The notes: generated by a model from the sequence alone, not told the origin. Positions 8,859 to 17,388 are shown, counted from the first letter of the stretch. The stretch is 64,000 nt of DNA from Edaphobacter sp. 12200R-103 (GCF_010093025.1 NZ_CP048114.1:3348001-3412000), one strand, 5' to 3'. A program made the numbers and translations.

Positions 8859-9434
8859 ATGGCTGCACTGATCGAAGCAATCGACATTAAGCGCAAGACA
8901 CTGTTTGAGCACGAAGACACGCCGTTCTACTGCATGGATGTCGAGGTGAACTCGCCCACGGCGCGCGGCGGACAGACGCTGGTGCGCGTGAAGATGCGCA
9001 ATCTACTGACGAACGCGGTCTTCGAGAGGACCTTCAAGGCCGGCGAGAAGTTCAAGGAGCCCGACCTCGAGCAGGTGGATGCGACGTATCTCTACAGCGA
9101 TGGCGATGGATACCACTTTCTGGACCAGCAAAGCTTTGAGACGCTTACGCTGACGGAGAACATGGTCGGCAATGCGCTGGATTTTCTTGTCGATGGTTTG
9201 CTGATCCAGGTGAACAAGTACAACGGCAATCCTATCGGGCTGGAGCTGCCGATCTTTGTCGACCTGGCGGTGACAGAGACGGAGCCGGGGCTGAGCGGAG
9301 CCTCGCAGAGCGGAAGCGTGACCAAGGTGGCGAAGCTGGAGACCGGCCTCGATATTCGCGTGCCGCTCTTTATCAAGGAAGGCGAGAAGGTAAAGGTTTC
9401 GACGGAGAGCCGCGAGTTTGCCGGGCGGGCGTAG
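8859..9434 (+). CDS. yeiP: Elongation factor P family protein, YeiP/EfpL-like
   Basis: EF-P family proteins enter the ribosomal E site and rescue stalls on proline-rich stretches. This 191-residue protein has the three EF-P domains (KOW-like N-terminal, OB, C-terminal OB). Its beta3-beta4 loop reads NSPTARGGQT with Arg36 near the tip. That is the SPTARG loop of E. coli YeiP (EfpL), not the PGKG loop of canonical EF-P. The C-terminal SREFAGRA also resembles the YeiP ending. ATG 8859 has AGGAG six bases ahead. A canonical efp may exist elsewhere; if not, this protein serves as the EF-P. Confidence 0.82.
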   Translation: MAALIEAIDIKRKTLFEHEDTPFYCMDVEVNSPTARGGQTLVRVKMRNLLTNAVFERTFKAGEKFKEPDLEQVDATYLYSDGDGYHFLDQQSFETLTLTENMVGNALDFLVDGLLIQVNKYNGNPIGLELPIFVDLAVTETEPGLSGASQSGSVTKVAKLETGLDIRVPLFIKEGEKVKVSTESREFAGRA

Positions 9435-9465
9435 CGGTTCTTAACTGGTTTAGAAGGCCCGAGTT

Positions 9466-9529
9466 GACATCCTGCAAACCCACCTTAGCGACGATAAGGC
9501 CGTCGCGAAGATGGGGCACCCGATCTGTG
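9466..9529 (-). repeat. Family B hairpin repeat with inner stem
   Basis: CCACCTT pairs with AAGATGG (one G-T pair), and an inner stem GCGACG/CGTCGC encloses the loop. It ends in GATGGGGCACCCG. Confidence 0.85.
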
Positions 9530-9566
9530 GGCGATGCATGATTCCACCCTTCCTATGGAGAAACGG

Positions 9567-10418
9567 CTACGTGCCATCCTTCAGGCGATCCAGCAGGCGC
9601 GTCAGTATCTCGCGCTCTTCATCGGAAGGCTGGAACTGCAGCGGCTTGCGGCGGATGTAGCGCAGGTTGAGGTTGGCGATGTCGGAGGCCATCACGATAA
9701 ACAGGTTGCCGGGGATGTTGAACCAGTACTCGTCGGGCACGGTTTCGAGATCCTCGGCCTTGGCTTTGCGGAACTCGGCGCGCTCGAAGCGTCGCGGGTT
9801 GGCCAATGTGATGCTCTGCAGCGAACCGTCGCTGTTCAGCATGCGGTCCTGCACGGTTCCCTGGTAGAGGCCTCCGGTCTTTGTGAGCACATCGGCCATG
9901 ATGCGGAAGGTGCCTTCGGGCAGCAGCATGTCGCTGAAGAGCAGGTCCCACTCGGAGATGCGCGGCACGATGGTGGCCAGCAGGGTTCGCATCCAGCGCT
10001 GGTTCAGCCGGCGCCAGACGCGGTTGTAGTTCAGCACGATGGCCACGCGCAGCCCCGAAGCCAGCAGTACGAGGAAGTAGAGCCGCCACAGGATGGCGTA
10101 GTTCATCCAGAAGAAGGCGTACAGGCTGGTGAAGAACTGCTGGTGGTGCGTCTGGAAGAAGTTGTCGCTCTGCAGTGCGGAGAAGACGGTCTCTACGTCG
10201 CGCTGCGTTCCGCACGCCCAGAGCGCACCGGTCGCGTGTGCCCAGGCGACGGCGACGGCCAGGGGAATGGCGGCTCCGAGGATGGAGCGGGCGACCTCCT
10301 GGGCGTGGCTTTCGACACGGGTTTTGCGGAAGACGACGAGATCCGCCGCCCAGCGGGCGATCAGGTCGGGTCCAAGCAGGTAGACGGCGATGAGCAAGCT
10401 GACGAGAAGCGCCAGCAC
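9567..10418 (-). CDS. Membrane protein of unknown function
   Basis: Not recognised with confidence. The 283-residue protein has an N-terminal membrane segment (about 1-18), further hydrophobic segments at about 47-63 and 95-125, and a long soluble C-terminal region. That region includes WDLLFSDMLLPEG, VLTKTGGLYQGTVQDRMLNSDG and EYWFNIPGNLFIVMASDIANLNLRYIR, broken here for length. The pattern of membrane anchor followed by a strand-rich domain resembles DUF6338-type proteins, but the match is loose. It lies 11 bases after a 70-codon gene, so the two form an operon. Confidence 0.75.
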   Translation of the reverse strand: MLALLVSLLIAVYLLGPDLIARWAADLVVFRKTRVESHAQEVARSILGAAIPLAVAVAWAHATGALWACGTQRDVETVFSALQSDNFFQTHHQQFFTSLYAFFWMNYAILWRLYFLVLLASGLRVAIVLNYNRVWRRLNQRWMRTLLATIVPRISEWDLLFSDMLLPEGTFRIMADVLTKTGGLYQGTVQDRMLNSDGSLQSITLANPRRFERAEFRKAKAEDLETVPDEYWFNIPGNLFIVMASDIANLNLRYIRRKPLQFQPSDEEREILTRLLDRLKDGT

Positions 10419-10429
10419 CGGTCAGGCTC

Positions 10430-10642
10430 CTATGCGACTGCTTCGCGAAGGTCGGCGAGGTTCAGCGTGATCTCGCCGAACGAGGTGGGGATGACGGCCG
10501 ACTCGTGCGCGCGAAGCTGGGCCAGCACCGCGTCCTCATGCCGCTGAATGAACTCGATGATCTCGGAGCGCAGCCGCTTCTGGCTGGTGCCGATGTTGTC
10601 CTCGCGCAGCGAAAGCACGTACTCAAGCTCAGAGCTGCTCAT
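10430..10642 (-). CDS. Small conserved-looking protein, unknown
   Basis: A 70-residue protein, mostly helical and charged (SLREDNIGTSQKRLRSEI, then IEFIQRHEDAVLAQLRAHE). It has no membrane segment and no Cys. It is the first gene of a pair with the membrane protein at 9567-10418, with 11 bases between them. The tight spacing and matching base composition suggest a real gene whose product may act with that membrane protein. No function can be assigned. Confidence 0.7.
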   Translation of the reverse strand: MSSSELEYVLSLREDNIGTSQKRLRSEIIEFIQRHEDAVLAQLRAHESAVIPTSFGEITLNLADLREAVA

Positions 10643-10771
10643 CAGATGCCCTCACGACTGCACGATATTCGGTGCAGTTCAAGACGAAGATATCACGTGC
10701 TGTGGAAAATAGCGCGTGGTTGTGAAGATCAGGAATCTGGAGGATGCCCCGCTCAGGGTTTTGGATACAAC

Positions 10772-11749
10772 TTAGAACTCGACGACGACCTTGCCGAGGG
10801 GGCCAGATTCGACCAGCGCGTGTGCCGCTTCAACCTGGTCGGCGGCAAAATGTTGGTCGTTGAGAAGCGGCTTCAGGCGGCCGGCATCTGCAATCGCCGC
10901 GGCCTGGCGCAGGATCTCGCCATGCCGCTTTTGGCCTGATCCGGTCAACAGAGGCATCAGGGTGAAGACGCCGGAGTAGGTGGCGCCTCGAAACGAGAGG
11001 GGAGCGAGAGCGTGCGTACCCCATCCGAGGCAACTGACGACATGTCCGGTATAGCGCTTGACGGCGGCGAAGGAAGCATCGAGCGTGGCGCCTCCCACGG
11101 TGTCGTAGATAATGTCGAATCCCTCGCCGTGGGTGTGCAGATCGATATACTGTTCGGTCGAGAGCGCGTGGTAGTCGATGGCGGTCGCGCCGAATGCTTC
11201 CACGATGTGCTTCTTCGTGGGCGAAACCGTCGCAAACACCTCGGCCCCGTAGAACTTTGCCAGCTGAATTGCGACGTGGCCTACGCCGCCTGCGCCTGCG
11301 TGAATGAGAACAGCCTGGCCGTCATGCACCCTGGCGCGATCGACGAGGCCCTCCCACGCGGTGATGGTGATCAGGGGAAGCGCCGCGGCTTCGCGCATCG
11401 AGAGAGAACGCGGCTTGTGTGCCAGAAGATCTGCGCTGACGGAGACAAACTCCGCGAGCGTGCCCTGGAGGCCACCGACTCCGCCGACCATCCCGTAGAC
11501 CTCGTCACCGGGACGAAATGCTGAGACGGCTGCGCCGACCTCTTCGACGACGCCGGCCATGTCGAGACCGAGCACTGCCGGAAGCGGCTGGCGGGCGTGG
11601 GGCGCCTTTCCGGCGCGAATCTTGGTATCGAGAGGATTGACGCCGCTGGCCAGGATGCGGACCAGGACCTGATTGGCCGCGGGGACCGGGCGGGGAAGCT
11701 CGACCGGAACGAAGTGCGCTCCGGGTTCATGAATGACATAGGTGCGCAC
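10772..11749 (-). CDS. Zinc-type alcohol dehydrogenase/quinone oxidoreductase family protein
   Basis: A medium-chain reductase that moves a hydride from NADPH to a quinone or enone. The 325-residue sequence has the GroES-like N-terminal fold (SGVNPLDTKIRAGKAP, PAVLGLDMAGVVEEVG), the Rossmann motif HAGAGGVGHVAIQLAK and the C-terminal VVEF ending. The Cys ligands for structural zinc are missing, as in the quinone oxidoreductase branch. I chose GTG at 11749 (RTYVIHEPG) because GAGG precedes it and it gives the normal family N-terminus; the frame stays open further upstream. It is monocistronic as far as seen. Confidence 0.88.
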   Translation of the reverse strand: MRTYVIHEPGAHFVPVELPRPVPAANQVLVRILASGVNPLDTKIRAGKAPHARQPLPAVLGLDMAGVVEEVGAAVSAFRPGDEVYGMVGGVGGLQGTLAEFVSVSADLLAHKPRSLSMREAAALPLITITAWEGLVDRARVHDGQAVLIHAGAGGVGHVAIQLAKFYGAEVFATVSPTKKHIVEAFGATAIDYHALSTEQYIDLHTHGEGFDIIYDTVGGATLDASFAAVKRYTGHVVSCLGWGTHALAPLSFRGATYSGVFTLMPLLTGSGQKRHGEILRQAAAIADAGRLKPLLNDQHFAADQVEAAHALVESGPLGKVVVEF

Positions 11750-11981
11750 GCTGCAGGTCCTCGTTCCTGCCGGCGATGGAGGATGCATCCGCCGGCACAG
11801 GAGAGATAGTACAAGGGAATCAAAGATTCCGTTCACGCCCCTGGAGAGTGTGGGCCGCTTCGCCCGGCTGCAACAGCCCACTCTCTTTCAATCGAACGCT
11901 GTTGGTATTTGTCGGTGACTTGTACCCTCAACAAGGGGCTGGCCTGCAGCCGTCAATGCTATCTGCCGAAGGAGCCTTCTT

Positions 11982-13304
11982 TTAGAAATAGGCAAATTTC
12001 ACTTCGACCTTAATCTGCCTTGAGACGGGCTTGCCTTCAGACAAGGCAGGCTTGAAGCGATATTCCTGAACCGCTGCCACTGCATTCCGGTCGAAGTCCG
12101 GTCGCAGGCTTCTGAGGATATGTACGTCCTGGGGCATACCCTGTTGATCTACCGTCAAACCAACCAGGCAGATTCCGCTCAGGTGAGCTTCTTTCCCTTC
12201 AGCTGGATATTCGGGCATTTTGCTGCTGATGAGCACAGGCATGCTCGGATGAGCTTCTTCCTTTGCCATGGCTCTTCCGGTTAATCCATTCGCTTCTGTG
12301 CCGATCTCTGTCCTCAAGGTGAGCGCTGAAGCGCATGTTCCAAATCCAATCGCTGCACATGCCACAAATGTTAGAGTGCGTAGCACACTTCCTGAGCTTG
12401 CGGTTCCGGCGGTCAGGCGCATAATTCTCCTCTCAAAATGGTTGGCATCGAAGATTCCGATGGCGTGGATGTCGACCTGAGGGCGTTCCAGCATCGCGGA
12501 CGCCAGACGCAGCAGCGATCGTGCGTAGGTTTGCGGACCGTCGAGCATCTCTGCGGCGATGGCATCGCAGACCATCTCGCGACTCTCCGACAACCGAGCC
12601 CGGGTCAGCCACAGAAACGGATGAAATGCGCAAGGCAGCGAGACGAGGCTGTAGAGCAGGTTCTTGAGGAAGTCATGACGGGCCATATGAGCGCATTCGT
12701 GCGCCATGACCGCATCGAGATCCTCTGCCGTGTGACTGGCGAATCCTCGCGGAAGAAGAAGCAATTTTCTCCGCACTCCTACAGTGACCGGTCCCGGAAT
12801 CTCTGCAGATTCTGCAATTCCGGCGTCGACACTGAGGAAGGCAGCCACCGTTCGCCAGCGATCCGCCACGCGTTCCTCGCAGCGTTCGTCCGCGCGCATG
12901 GCGATCCGATGCGTCTTCCAGAGGCTGTACGCCAGTCTCGTTGCAAAGTATGTCAGGCCGGCAATGTAAACCGTCGCAATTGCAGCTAAGGCATCGTGCG
13001 AAAGAATCAGCTTCCTCTCGTGGCCGCCTGCAAACGCGCTGAACGTGATGGCCGTGCGGCTGTGAACCGGAGAAGAGATTCCCGACAGGCCAAAGAGCCG
13101 CAGAATTTCGATATTGAAGAGGTGAAGCTGTATGGCCGGCAACAGCGCTTCGGTGACGAGAGCAAACACCCATATCCTGTGCGCCGGTCCCGGTCCCAGC
13201 CTTTGCGCAAGACGTGCTGCAGCCCACGCTGCCGCGAAGATCAGCGGAACGATCCACAGGGCATTCGCGAGATACGAGACGAGCCACATCTCCAGCGCGT
13301 TCAT
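11982..13304 (-). CDS. M56 (BlaR1/MecR1-type) peptidase with TonB-like C-terminal domain
   Basis: A membrane-embedded zinc protease that, in BlaR1-type systems, leads to loss of its partner repressor. The 440-residue protein has N-terminal membrane segments, the zinc motif H202-E-C-A-H206, a downstream SESREMVCD helix with the third ligand, and another membrane segment near 312-325. The last 85 residues (from about 355) match a TonB C-terminal domain (PEYPAEGKEAHLSGICLV, then VQEYRFKPALSEGKPV). There is no penicillin-binding sensor domain. The gene overlaps blaI by four bases (ATGA). Confidence 0.88.
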   Translation of the reverse strand: MNALEMWLVSYLANALWIVPLIFAAAWAAARLAQRLGPGPAHRIWVFALVTEALLPAIQLHLFNIEILRLFGLSGISSPVHSRTAITFSAFAGGHERKLILSHDALAAIATVYIAGLTYFATRLAYSLWKTHRIAMRADERCEERVADRWRTVAAFLSVDAGIAESAEIPGPVTVGVRRKLLLLPRGFASHTAEDLDAVMAHECAHMARHDFLKNLLYSLVSLPCAFHPFLWLTRARLSESREMVCDAIAAEMLDGPQTYARSLLRLASAMLERPQVDIHAIGIFDANHFERRIMRLTAGTASSGSVLRTLTFVACAAIGFGTCASALTLRTEIGTEANGLTGRAMAKEEAHPSMPVLISSKMPEYPAEGKEAHLSGICLVGLTVDQQGMPQDVHILRSLRPDFDRNAVAAVQEYRFKPALSEGKPVSRQIKVEVKFAYF

Positions 13305-13678
13305 TCTCCGTCTCCTTCTTCAAGGCGCTTTGTCAGCCTTGCGATGGTCTCCCGATCCAGCTGCCTGCTCTTGATCAGGCTCATCACCAGCTCCTCACTT
13401 GAGCCACCGAACATGCGATCCACAAGGTCGCGCACAGCGTGGCTCACGGCCTTCGATTCACTCACGGCAGCGCTGTATTCGTAGGCGCGTCCGCGCAGCT
13501 TGCGCTTGACCTTTCTCTTGCGCTCGAGAATGTTCAGCATCGTTTGAACCGTGGTGTAGGCGAGCGGCTCATCGAGATCCTCCTGGACCTCGGTCACATT
13601 GCTGGGGCCGCGCCGCCAGACCACCTGCATGATCTTCAACTCCAGCCTCGTCAAGCCGTCTTTTTCCTTGTGTCCCAT
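13301..13678 (-). CDS. BlaI/MecI/CopY family transcriptional repressor
   Basis: A winged-helix repressor that dimerises on an inverted repeat and is inactivated by its M56 partner. The 125-residue length is usual. The helix-turn-helix region is LTRLELKIMQVVWRRGPSNV, followed by AYTTVQTMLNILERK and the basic wing KVKRKLRGRAYEYSA. The C-terminal dimer helix is present. It is the first gene of the operon with the M56 peptidase and sits directly downstream of two palindromes and a TTGACA box. It very likely represses itself. Confidence 0.93.
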   Translation of the reverse strand: MGHKEKDGLTRLELKIMQVVWRRGPSNVTEVQEDLDEPLAYTTVQTMLNILERKRKVKRKLRGRAYEYSAAVSESKAVSHAVRDLVDRMFGGSSEELVMSLIKSRQLDRETIARLTKRLEEGDGE

Positions 13679-13683
13679 GCGCG

Positions 13684-13741
13684 TCTCCTAATTTATTAGG
13701 AGATTAGGACGAGACCCTCTCCTTGTCAACTAAAACTTTAG
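13684..13741 (-). promoter_or_regulatory. blaI promoter with two palindromic operators
   Basis: Reading the minus strand, TTGACA (13724-13729) is followed after 17 bases by TAATCT (13701-13706). A perfect 8-bp inverted repeat, TCTCCTAATTTATTAGGAGA (13684-13703), covers the end of the -10 box and the ribosome site AGGAGA of blaI. A second palindrome, CTAAAACTTTAG (13730-13741), abuts the -35 box. The arrangement fits autorepression by BlaI. Confidence 0.75.
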
Positions 13742-13893
13742 GACTTAACCGTGGTTCCGATTCTTTCCCGTGCCGGTCCGGCCCTCGTCCCAGCTCGTAG
13801 GCTGAAGGCACTTTGCGGAGGGGTGCGTCTTCCTACTTGAACCTTCTTCGTATCCTCCGATATTGTTGGCACGTACTCCGGGAGAACGTTTTC

Positions 13894-15609
13894 ATGACAC
13901 GAACCAGCTCGTCGCGCCGCCGCTTCCTTAAATCGTCCTCGCTTGCAGCGGCTGCCGTTGCACTGCGCGGTTCCAGCCTGCTTGCGCAGAGCTCTGCCCA
14001 GGTCGACGCGCATATCGACATCGATCCCGGCGAGACGATTGCCACCATCTCGCCGGAGATCTACTCGCACTTTATCGAGCATCTTGGCGGCGTGATCTAT
14101 GACGGCGTGTGGGTTGGAGAGGGATCGAAGATCGCCAACGTGGGCGGCATCCGCAAGGACTTCATCGACACCATGCGCGCCGTGCAGGTGCCCGTGCTGC
14201 GCTGGCCGGGCGGCTGTTTTGCCGACTCCTACGACTGGCGCGATGGCATCGGTCCGCGCGACAAACGGCCGAACCGCGCGGGCTTCTGGAAGCAGCAGGA
14301 ATCGAACCAGTACGGCCTGCACGAGTTTATGCGCACCTGCCGGGCAATCGGGTGCAAGCCTTATCTTGCGGCCAATCTGCGGACGCAGCCGGCGCGCGAC
14401 TTCTACCAGGAGATCGAGTACTGCAACGCTCCTGCAGGCAATCTTCCTTCGAACTCGGCTGCGCCTGCGGCTCCCGATGCGCTGGCCGCGCAGCGTGAAG
14501 CCAATGGCGATCGCGAGCCCTTCAACGTCGATCTTTGGGGCGTCGGCAACGAGTCGTGGGGCTGCGGCGGCAATCTCACTCCCGAAGAGTACGCCATGGA
14601 ATTTCGCCGCTTTACGGCGTGGACGCCGACCTATGGAGACACCCCGCTGCGCTTTGTCGCGGTGGGTCCCAACGGGGACGATGTCGACTGGACGAGCCGA
14701 TTGTTCAAGGCGCTCTACGGCAACCCGGAGCGGCGTCATCTGTGGGGACTCTCCGTTCATTACTACACGTCGGGCAGTCCGACGAAGTTTGCCGCGGGCG
14801 ATGCGCTGAAGTTCAACGACGACGAGTTCTACGATCTGCTGACGCGCGGAAGCCTGATGGACAAGGTCATCACGGACCACTGGAACGCGATGAGCAGCGC
14901 CGTTCCCAGCGCGCTGTCGAGGGAGCAGCCCTCGGTCAAGCTGGTCGTCGACGAGTGGGGAGCGTGGTACGGCAAGGGCACGGAGCTTGCGCCCGAGTAC
15001 AACCTGTCGCAGCAGTCCACCATGCGCGATGCGCTTTTGACCGGCATCACGTTCGACATCTTCCAGCGCCATGCGGACAAGGTTGGCGTCGCTGCCGTCG
15101 CGCAGTCAATCAACTGCATTCACTCGCTGATGCTGGCGCAGGGGGACAGGTTCTGCGTCACGCCGACCTTCCACGTCTTCCAGATGTATCTTCCGCATCG
15201 CGGAGCGCAGTCGGTGCGCGCAGATTTTACGGCGGCCTCGATTCCCAACCCCATGGGCAACACGGCAAGCCAGGTGGGAGGCAACAGCTACATCGGCCAG
15301 CTTCCTCCCATCAAGTCGCTTGCCGGTCTCAGCGGATCCGCCTCGGTCAAGGGCAAATCGCTCACGCTTACCGTGGTGAACCCGCACCTGACCCAGCCGA
15401 TGACGACGGAGATCGCCGTGCGCGGCGCCTCGATTGCCTCAGCGAAGGGAACCGTGCTGGCGGAGAAGGATGTGCATGCGCACAACGACTTTGCGCATCC
15501 GGATGCGGTCAAGCCGCGCTCTGCCGGAGCCCTCAGTCCGGCAGGAGGAAAGCTTACTCACAGCTTTCCTCCTGCCAGCGTTACCTCGCTTGAGATCGCA
15601 CTGGTGTGA
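13894..15609 (+). CDS. Alpha-L-arabinofuranosidase, GH51, Tat-exported
   Basis: Releases terminal arabinofuranose from arabinan or arabinoxylan. The 571-residue protein starts with a twin-arginine signal (SSRRRFLKSSSLAAAAVAL) ending near LLAQ. The (beta/alpha)8 domain has the acid/base Glu220 in GVGNESWGCGG and the nucleophile Glu354 in VVDEWGAWYG. The C-terminal part is the beta-sandwich typical of GH51. The start is ATG 13894 with GGGAG nine bases before. It is convergent with an exported beta-propeller gene. No other arabinan gene is nearby, so it probably acts alone outside the cytoplasm. Confidence 0.95.
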   Translation: MTRTSSSRRRFLKSSSLAAAAVALRGSSLLAQSSAQVDAHIDIDPGETIATISPEIYSHFIEHLGGVIYDGVWVGEGSKIANVGGIRKDFIDTMRAVQVPVLRWPGGCFADSYDWRDGIGPRDKRPNRAGFWKQQESNQYGLHEFMRTCRAIGCKPYLAANLRTQPARDFYQEIEYCNAPAGNLPSNSAAPAAPDALAAQREANGDREPFNVDLWGVGNESWGCGGNLTPEEYAMEFRRFTAWTPTYGDTPLRFVAVGPNGDDVDWTSRLFKALYGNPERRHLWGLSVHYYTSGSPTKFAAGDALKFNDDEFYDLLTRGSLMDKVITDHWNAMSSAVPSALSREQPSVKLVVDEWGAWYGKGTELAPEYNLSQQSTMRDALLTGITFDIFQRHADKVGVAAVAQSINCIHSLMLAQGDRFCVTPTFHVFQMYLPHRGAQSVRADFTAASIPNPMGNTASQVGGNSYIGQLPPIKSLAGLSGSASVKGKSLTLTVVNPHLTQPMTTEIAVRGASIASAKGTVLAEKDVHAHNDFAHPDAVKPRSAGALSPAGGKLTHSFPPASVTSLEIALV

Positions 15610-15621
15610 AGAGGGCTTCCC

Positions 15622-15653
15622 GCATGCCTCGGGAGGAATAACCCGGGGCATGC
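15622..15653. terminator. Hairpin between convergent genes
   Basis: GCATGCCTCGGG and CCCGGGGCATGC form a 12-bp stem with one mismatch between the GH51 stop and the stop of the convergent gene. The T-tract is poor on both sides, so it is a probable bidirectional terminator rather than a certain one. Confidence 0.5.
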
Positions 15654-15661
15654 CTTACGGT

Positions 15662-16552
15662 TTACTTCGGCATAGGGATGGAGACAGCCTGTCCCTTGCC
15701 GCGTTCGGCGATCCAGATCGTATCGCCTGATGCCTCCACTCCCGTGGGAGTCTTGAGGCCGTCCTTCAGCACCGTGACGCTGGCCTTGTCTCCATTCACC
15801 GTAATCGCGGAGATCTTGCCGCTGCCGTTCTCAGCCACAAGCAGCTTTCCTCCGGCTGCGCGCATGCCATCCGGTCCTTTGATTGGCTGGTCCATCCAGA
15901 TATCGACGGGCGTTCCCGCCTTTCCACTGGCGTCCACGGGAATGCGATACAGCTTGTTGAAGAAGACGTTGTTCACATACAGCGTGCCATCCAGGAAGGT
16001 GATGCCGTCGACGCCCATCAGCGTGCGATGCTCGAGGAACAGCTCTGCCGTGGTGGCGCCGCTCGGCAGGCGATAGATCTTTCCGTTTGCGGTGTCGGTG
16101 ATGTAGAGCGCCTTGTCCGGCCCGATGGCAAAGTCGTTGCACGTGTTGTTGTCGCCGGGCAGGTTCCAGCGAATCTTCGGTGCTCCGGTCGTAAGGTCGA
16201 AGCTCCTGAGCGCGGTATGCCGCTCGACCGGCGTCGTGTTTGGCACGGGAGTAAGCTGGCAGGTCCACAGGGTGTTGGTCGATGCATCCGCCAGCATGCC
16301 GAAGAAGAAGGTTCCCGGGCCTTCGGCGCTGGCATCGATAAACTTCTCCGCCGTAGAAGCGCCGGGCTTCACCTTGTAAACAAAGGGCGTGCTGGCGCTG
16401 CCGACGATCAGCACGCCTCCGGGAGCCACCGTCAGGCTCTCCGGCTGCGACTTCGCATCGGCGATCAGGATCTCGGCTGCGGACGCAACCTGGGCAAAGC
16501 TCACAATGAGAGCCGCGCATACAGTCAGGCATCGAGCGTTCAAAAACGACAT
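15662..16552 (-). CDS. Exported SMP-30/NHL-type beta-propeller protein
   Basis: A 296-residue protein with a Sec signal peptide (about 1-25, ending FAQVASAA) and repeated propeller blades: PESLTVAPGG, NDFAIGPDKALYITDT, GVDGITFLDGTLYVNN, GPDGMRAAGGKLLVAENG and PTGVEASGDTIWIAERG. The blade pattern fits SMP-30/gluconolactonase-like or NHL propellers, whose activities range from lactonase to binding protein. ATG 16552 has GGAG ahead; the upstream ATG at 16588 would spoil the signal peptide. It is convergent with the arabinofuranosidase gene. Confidence 0.82.
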   Translation of the reverse strand: MSFLNARCLTVCAALIVSFAQVASAAEILIADAKSQPESLTVAPGGVLIVGSASTPFVYKVKPGASTAEKFIDASAEGPGTFFFGMLADASTNTLWTCQLTPVPNTTPVERHTALRSFDLTTGAPKIRWNLPGDNNTCNDFAIGPDKALYITDTANGKIYRLPSGATTAELFLEHRTLMGVDGITFLDGTLYVNNVFFNKLYRIPVDASGKAGTPVDIWMDQPIKGPDGMRAAGGKLLVAENGSGKISAITVNGDKASVTVLKDGLKTPTGVEASGDTIWIAERGKGQAVSIPMPK

Positions 16553-16696
16553 GTCACATCTCCTCAGGGTTGATGGGTACGCAATCATCGCAAATTAGAT
16601 CAGAGCAGAAGAATCTTTGAGGCTGGTTAAACATGACCGGCTTCTTCGAAGACAAAATGATAATCCTGCAATGTAGCTCTCGTCTTCCGCAAACAA

Positions 16697-16850
16697 AAAA
16701 GAAGCGGCGGTCCGGGGAAGGAGACTGGAGCGTTCTTCTGCCGGAAGCCGAGAGGGTAGAGCACGATAACAGGATGCGGGTCGGGCCGCGAATCTCAGCG
16801 TGCAATTGCCCTACTGGCCCGTCTGAGGTGCAGCTTCCGGCAACGGCATT
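16697..16850 (+). repeat. Long direct repeat, copy 1
   Basis: Starts GCGGCGGTCCGGGGAAGGAG and runs through CGTTCTTCTGCCG, GAGCACGAT, ACAGGATGC and GGTCGGGCCGCGAATCTC. The same order of blocks recurs at 20287-20435 in the same orientation. By eye the copies are mostly identical with scattered changes. They bracket the padR-ADOP cassette. Confidence 0.8.
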
Positions 16851-16989
16851 TCAAGAGGCGAATGCCCGAGGGTCAGTCCAAACCCTTACTCAATGCGTGC
16901 ATTGCCCTGATCTCGACATCCCAACCCGGCCTGGGAGGAAACAGTCTCTTTTGGTCCGCGAACGGGCGCAACGGCACTCATTCTTCCTA

Positions 16990-17030
16990 TTGACAGTCTA
17001 TAAGAGGCTTGCTATGGTCTTATCGACCAT
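16990..17030 (+). promoter_or_regulatory. padR promoter and operator
   Basis: TTGACA (16990-16995), 17 bases, then TATGGT (17013-17018). An inverted repeat ATGGTC-TTATC-GACCAT (17014-17030) overlaps the -10 box, and TCTATA occurs on both sides. This fits autorepression by PadR. Confidence 0.7.
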
Positions 17031-17045
17031 CTATAGGAGACTCGC

Positions 17046-17378
17046 ATGCCGCCCGCTCAATCTGAATTGTTGCAGGGAACGCTCGATTTATTGATCCTGA
17101 AGTCGCTCGCATCCGGCGAATTGCACGGTATGGGTATCTCGCGTCGCATCGCGCAGATCACCAACGACACCTTTGACGTAAAAGCCGGCTCTTTATTCCC
17201 TGCTCTGCACAGGATGGAGGAGGCCGGTTGGCTCACGTCCTCATGGGGCGAATCGGAGACCAAACGGCGCGCCAAGTTCTATTCCGTCACAAAGGCTGGC
17301 AGGAAACAGCTTCATAGCGAGTCGGAGCGATGGGAGAGGATTTCCATTGCGATGGCGTGTGCTTTGCGGGCCACATAG
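17046..17378 (+). CDS. PadR family transcriptional repressor
   Basis: A 110-residue winged-helix repressor of the short PadR subgroup linked to ABC permeases. Motifs are QGTLDLLILKSLASGELHG, then DTFDVKAGSLFPALHRMEEAGW and the wing RRAKFYSVTKAGRKQL, broken into blocks for length. It is the first gene of an operon; the permease begins ten bases after its stop. The promoter carries an inverted repeat over the -10 box, so it likely controls itself and the permease. The inducer is unknown. Confidence 0.93.
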   Translation: MPPAQSELLQGTLDLLILKSLASGELHGMGISRRIAQITNDTFDVKAGSLFPALHRMEEAGWLTSSWGESETKRRAKFYSVTKAGRKQLHSESERWERISIAMACALRAT

Positions 17379-17388
17379 GAGGCTGGAC

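Larger units (their letters stand above)
16553..17045. other. Intergenic region upstream of padR
   Basis: About 490 bases without a gene. It holds the first copy of a long direct repeat (16697-16850), an unassigned stretch (16855-16985), and the padR promoter at its right end. Confidence 0.6.

Noticed and set aside
7910..8920. N-terminal extension of the carboxymuconolactone decarboxylase frame
   Set aside because: The extension runs through a family A repeat and antisense to ruvX, and a good ribosome site exists at 7909.
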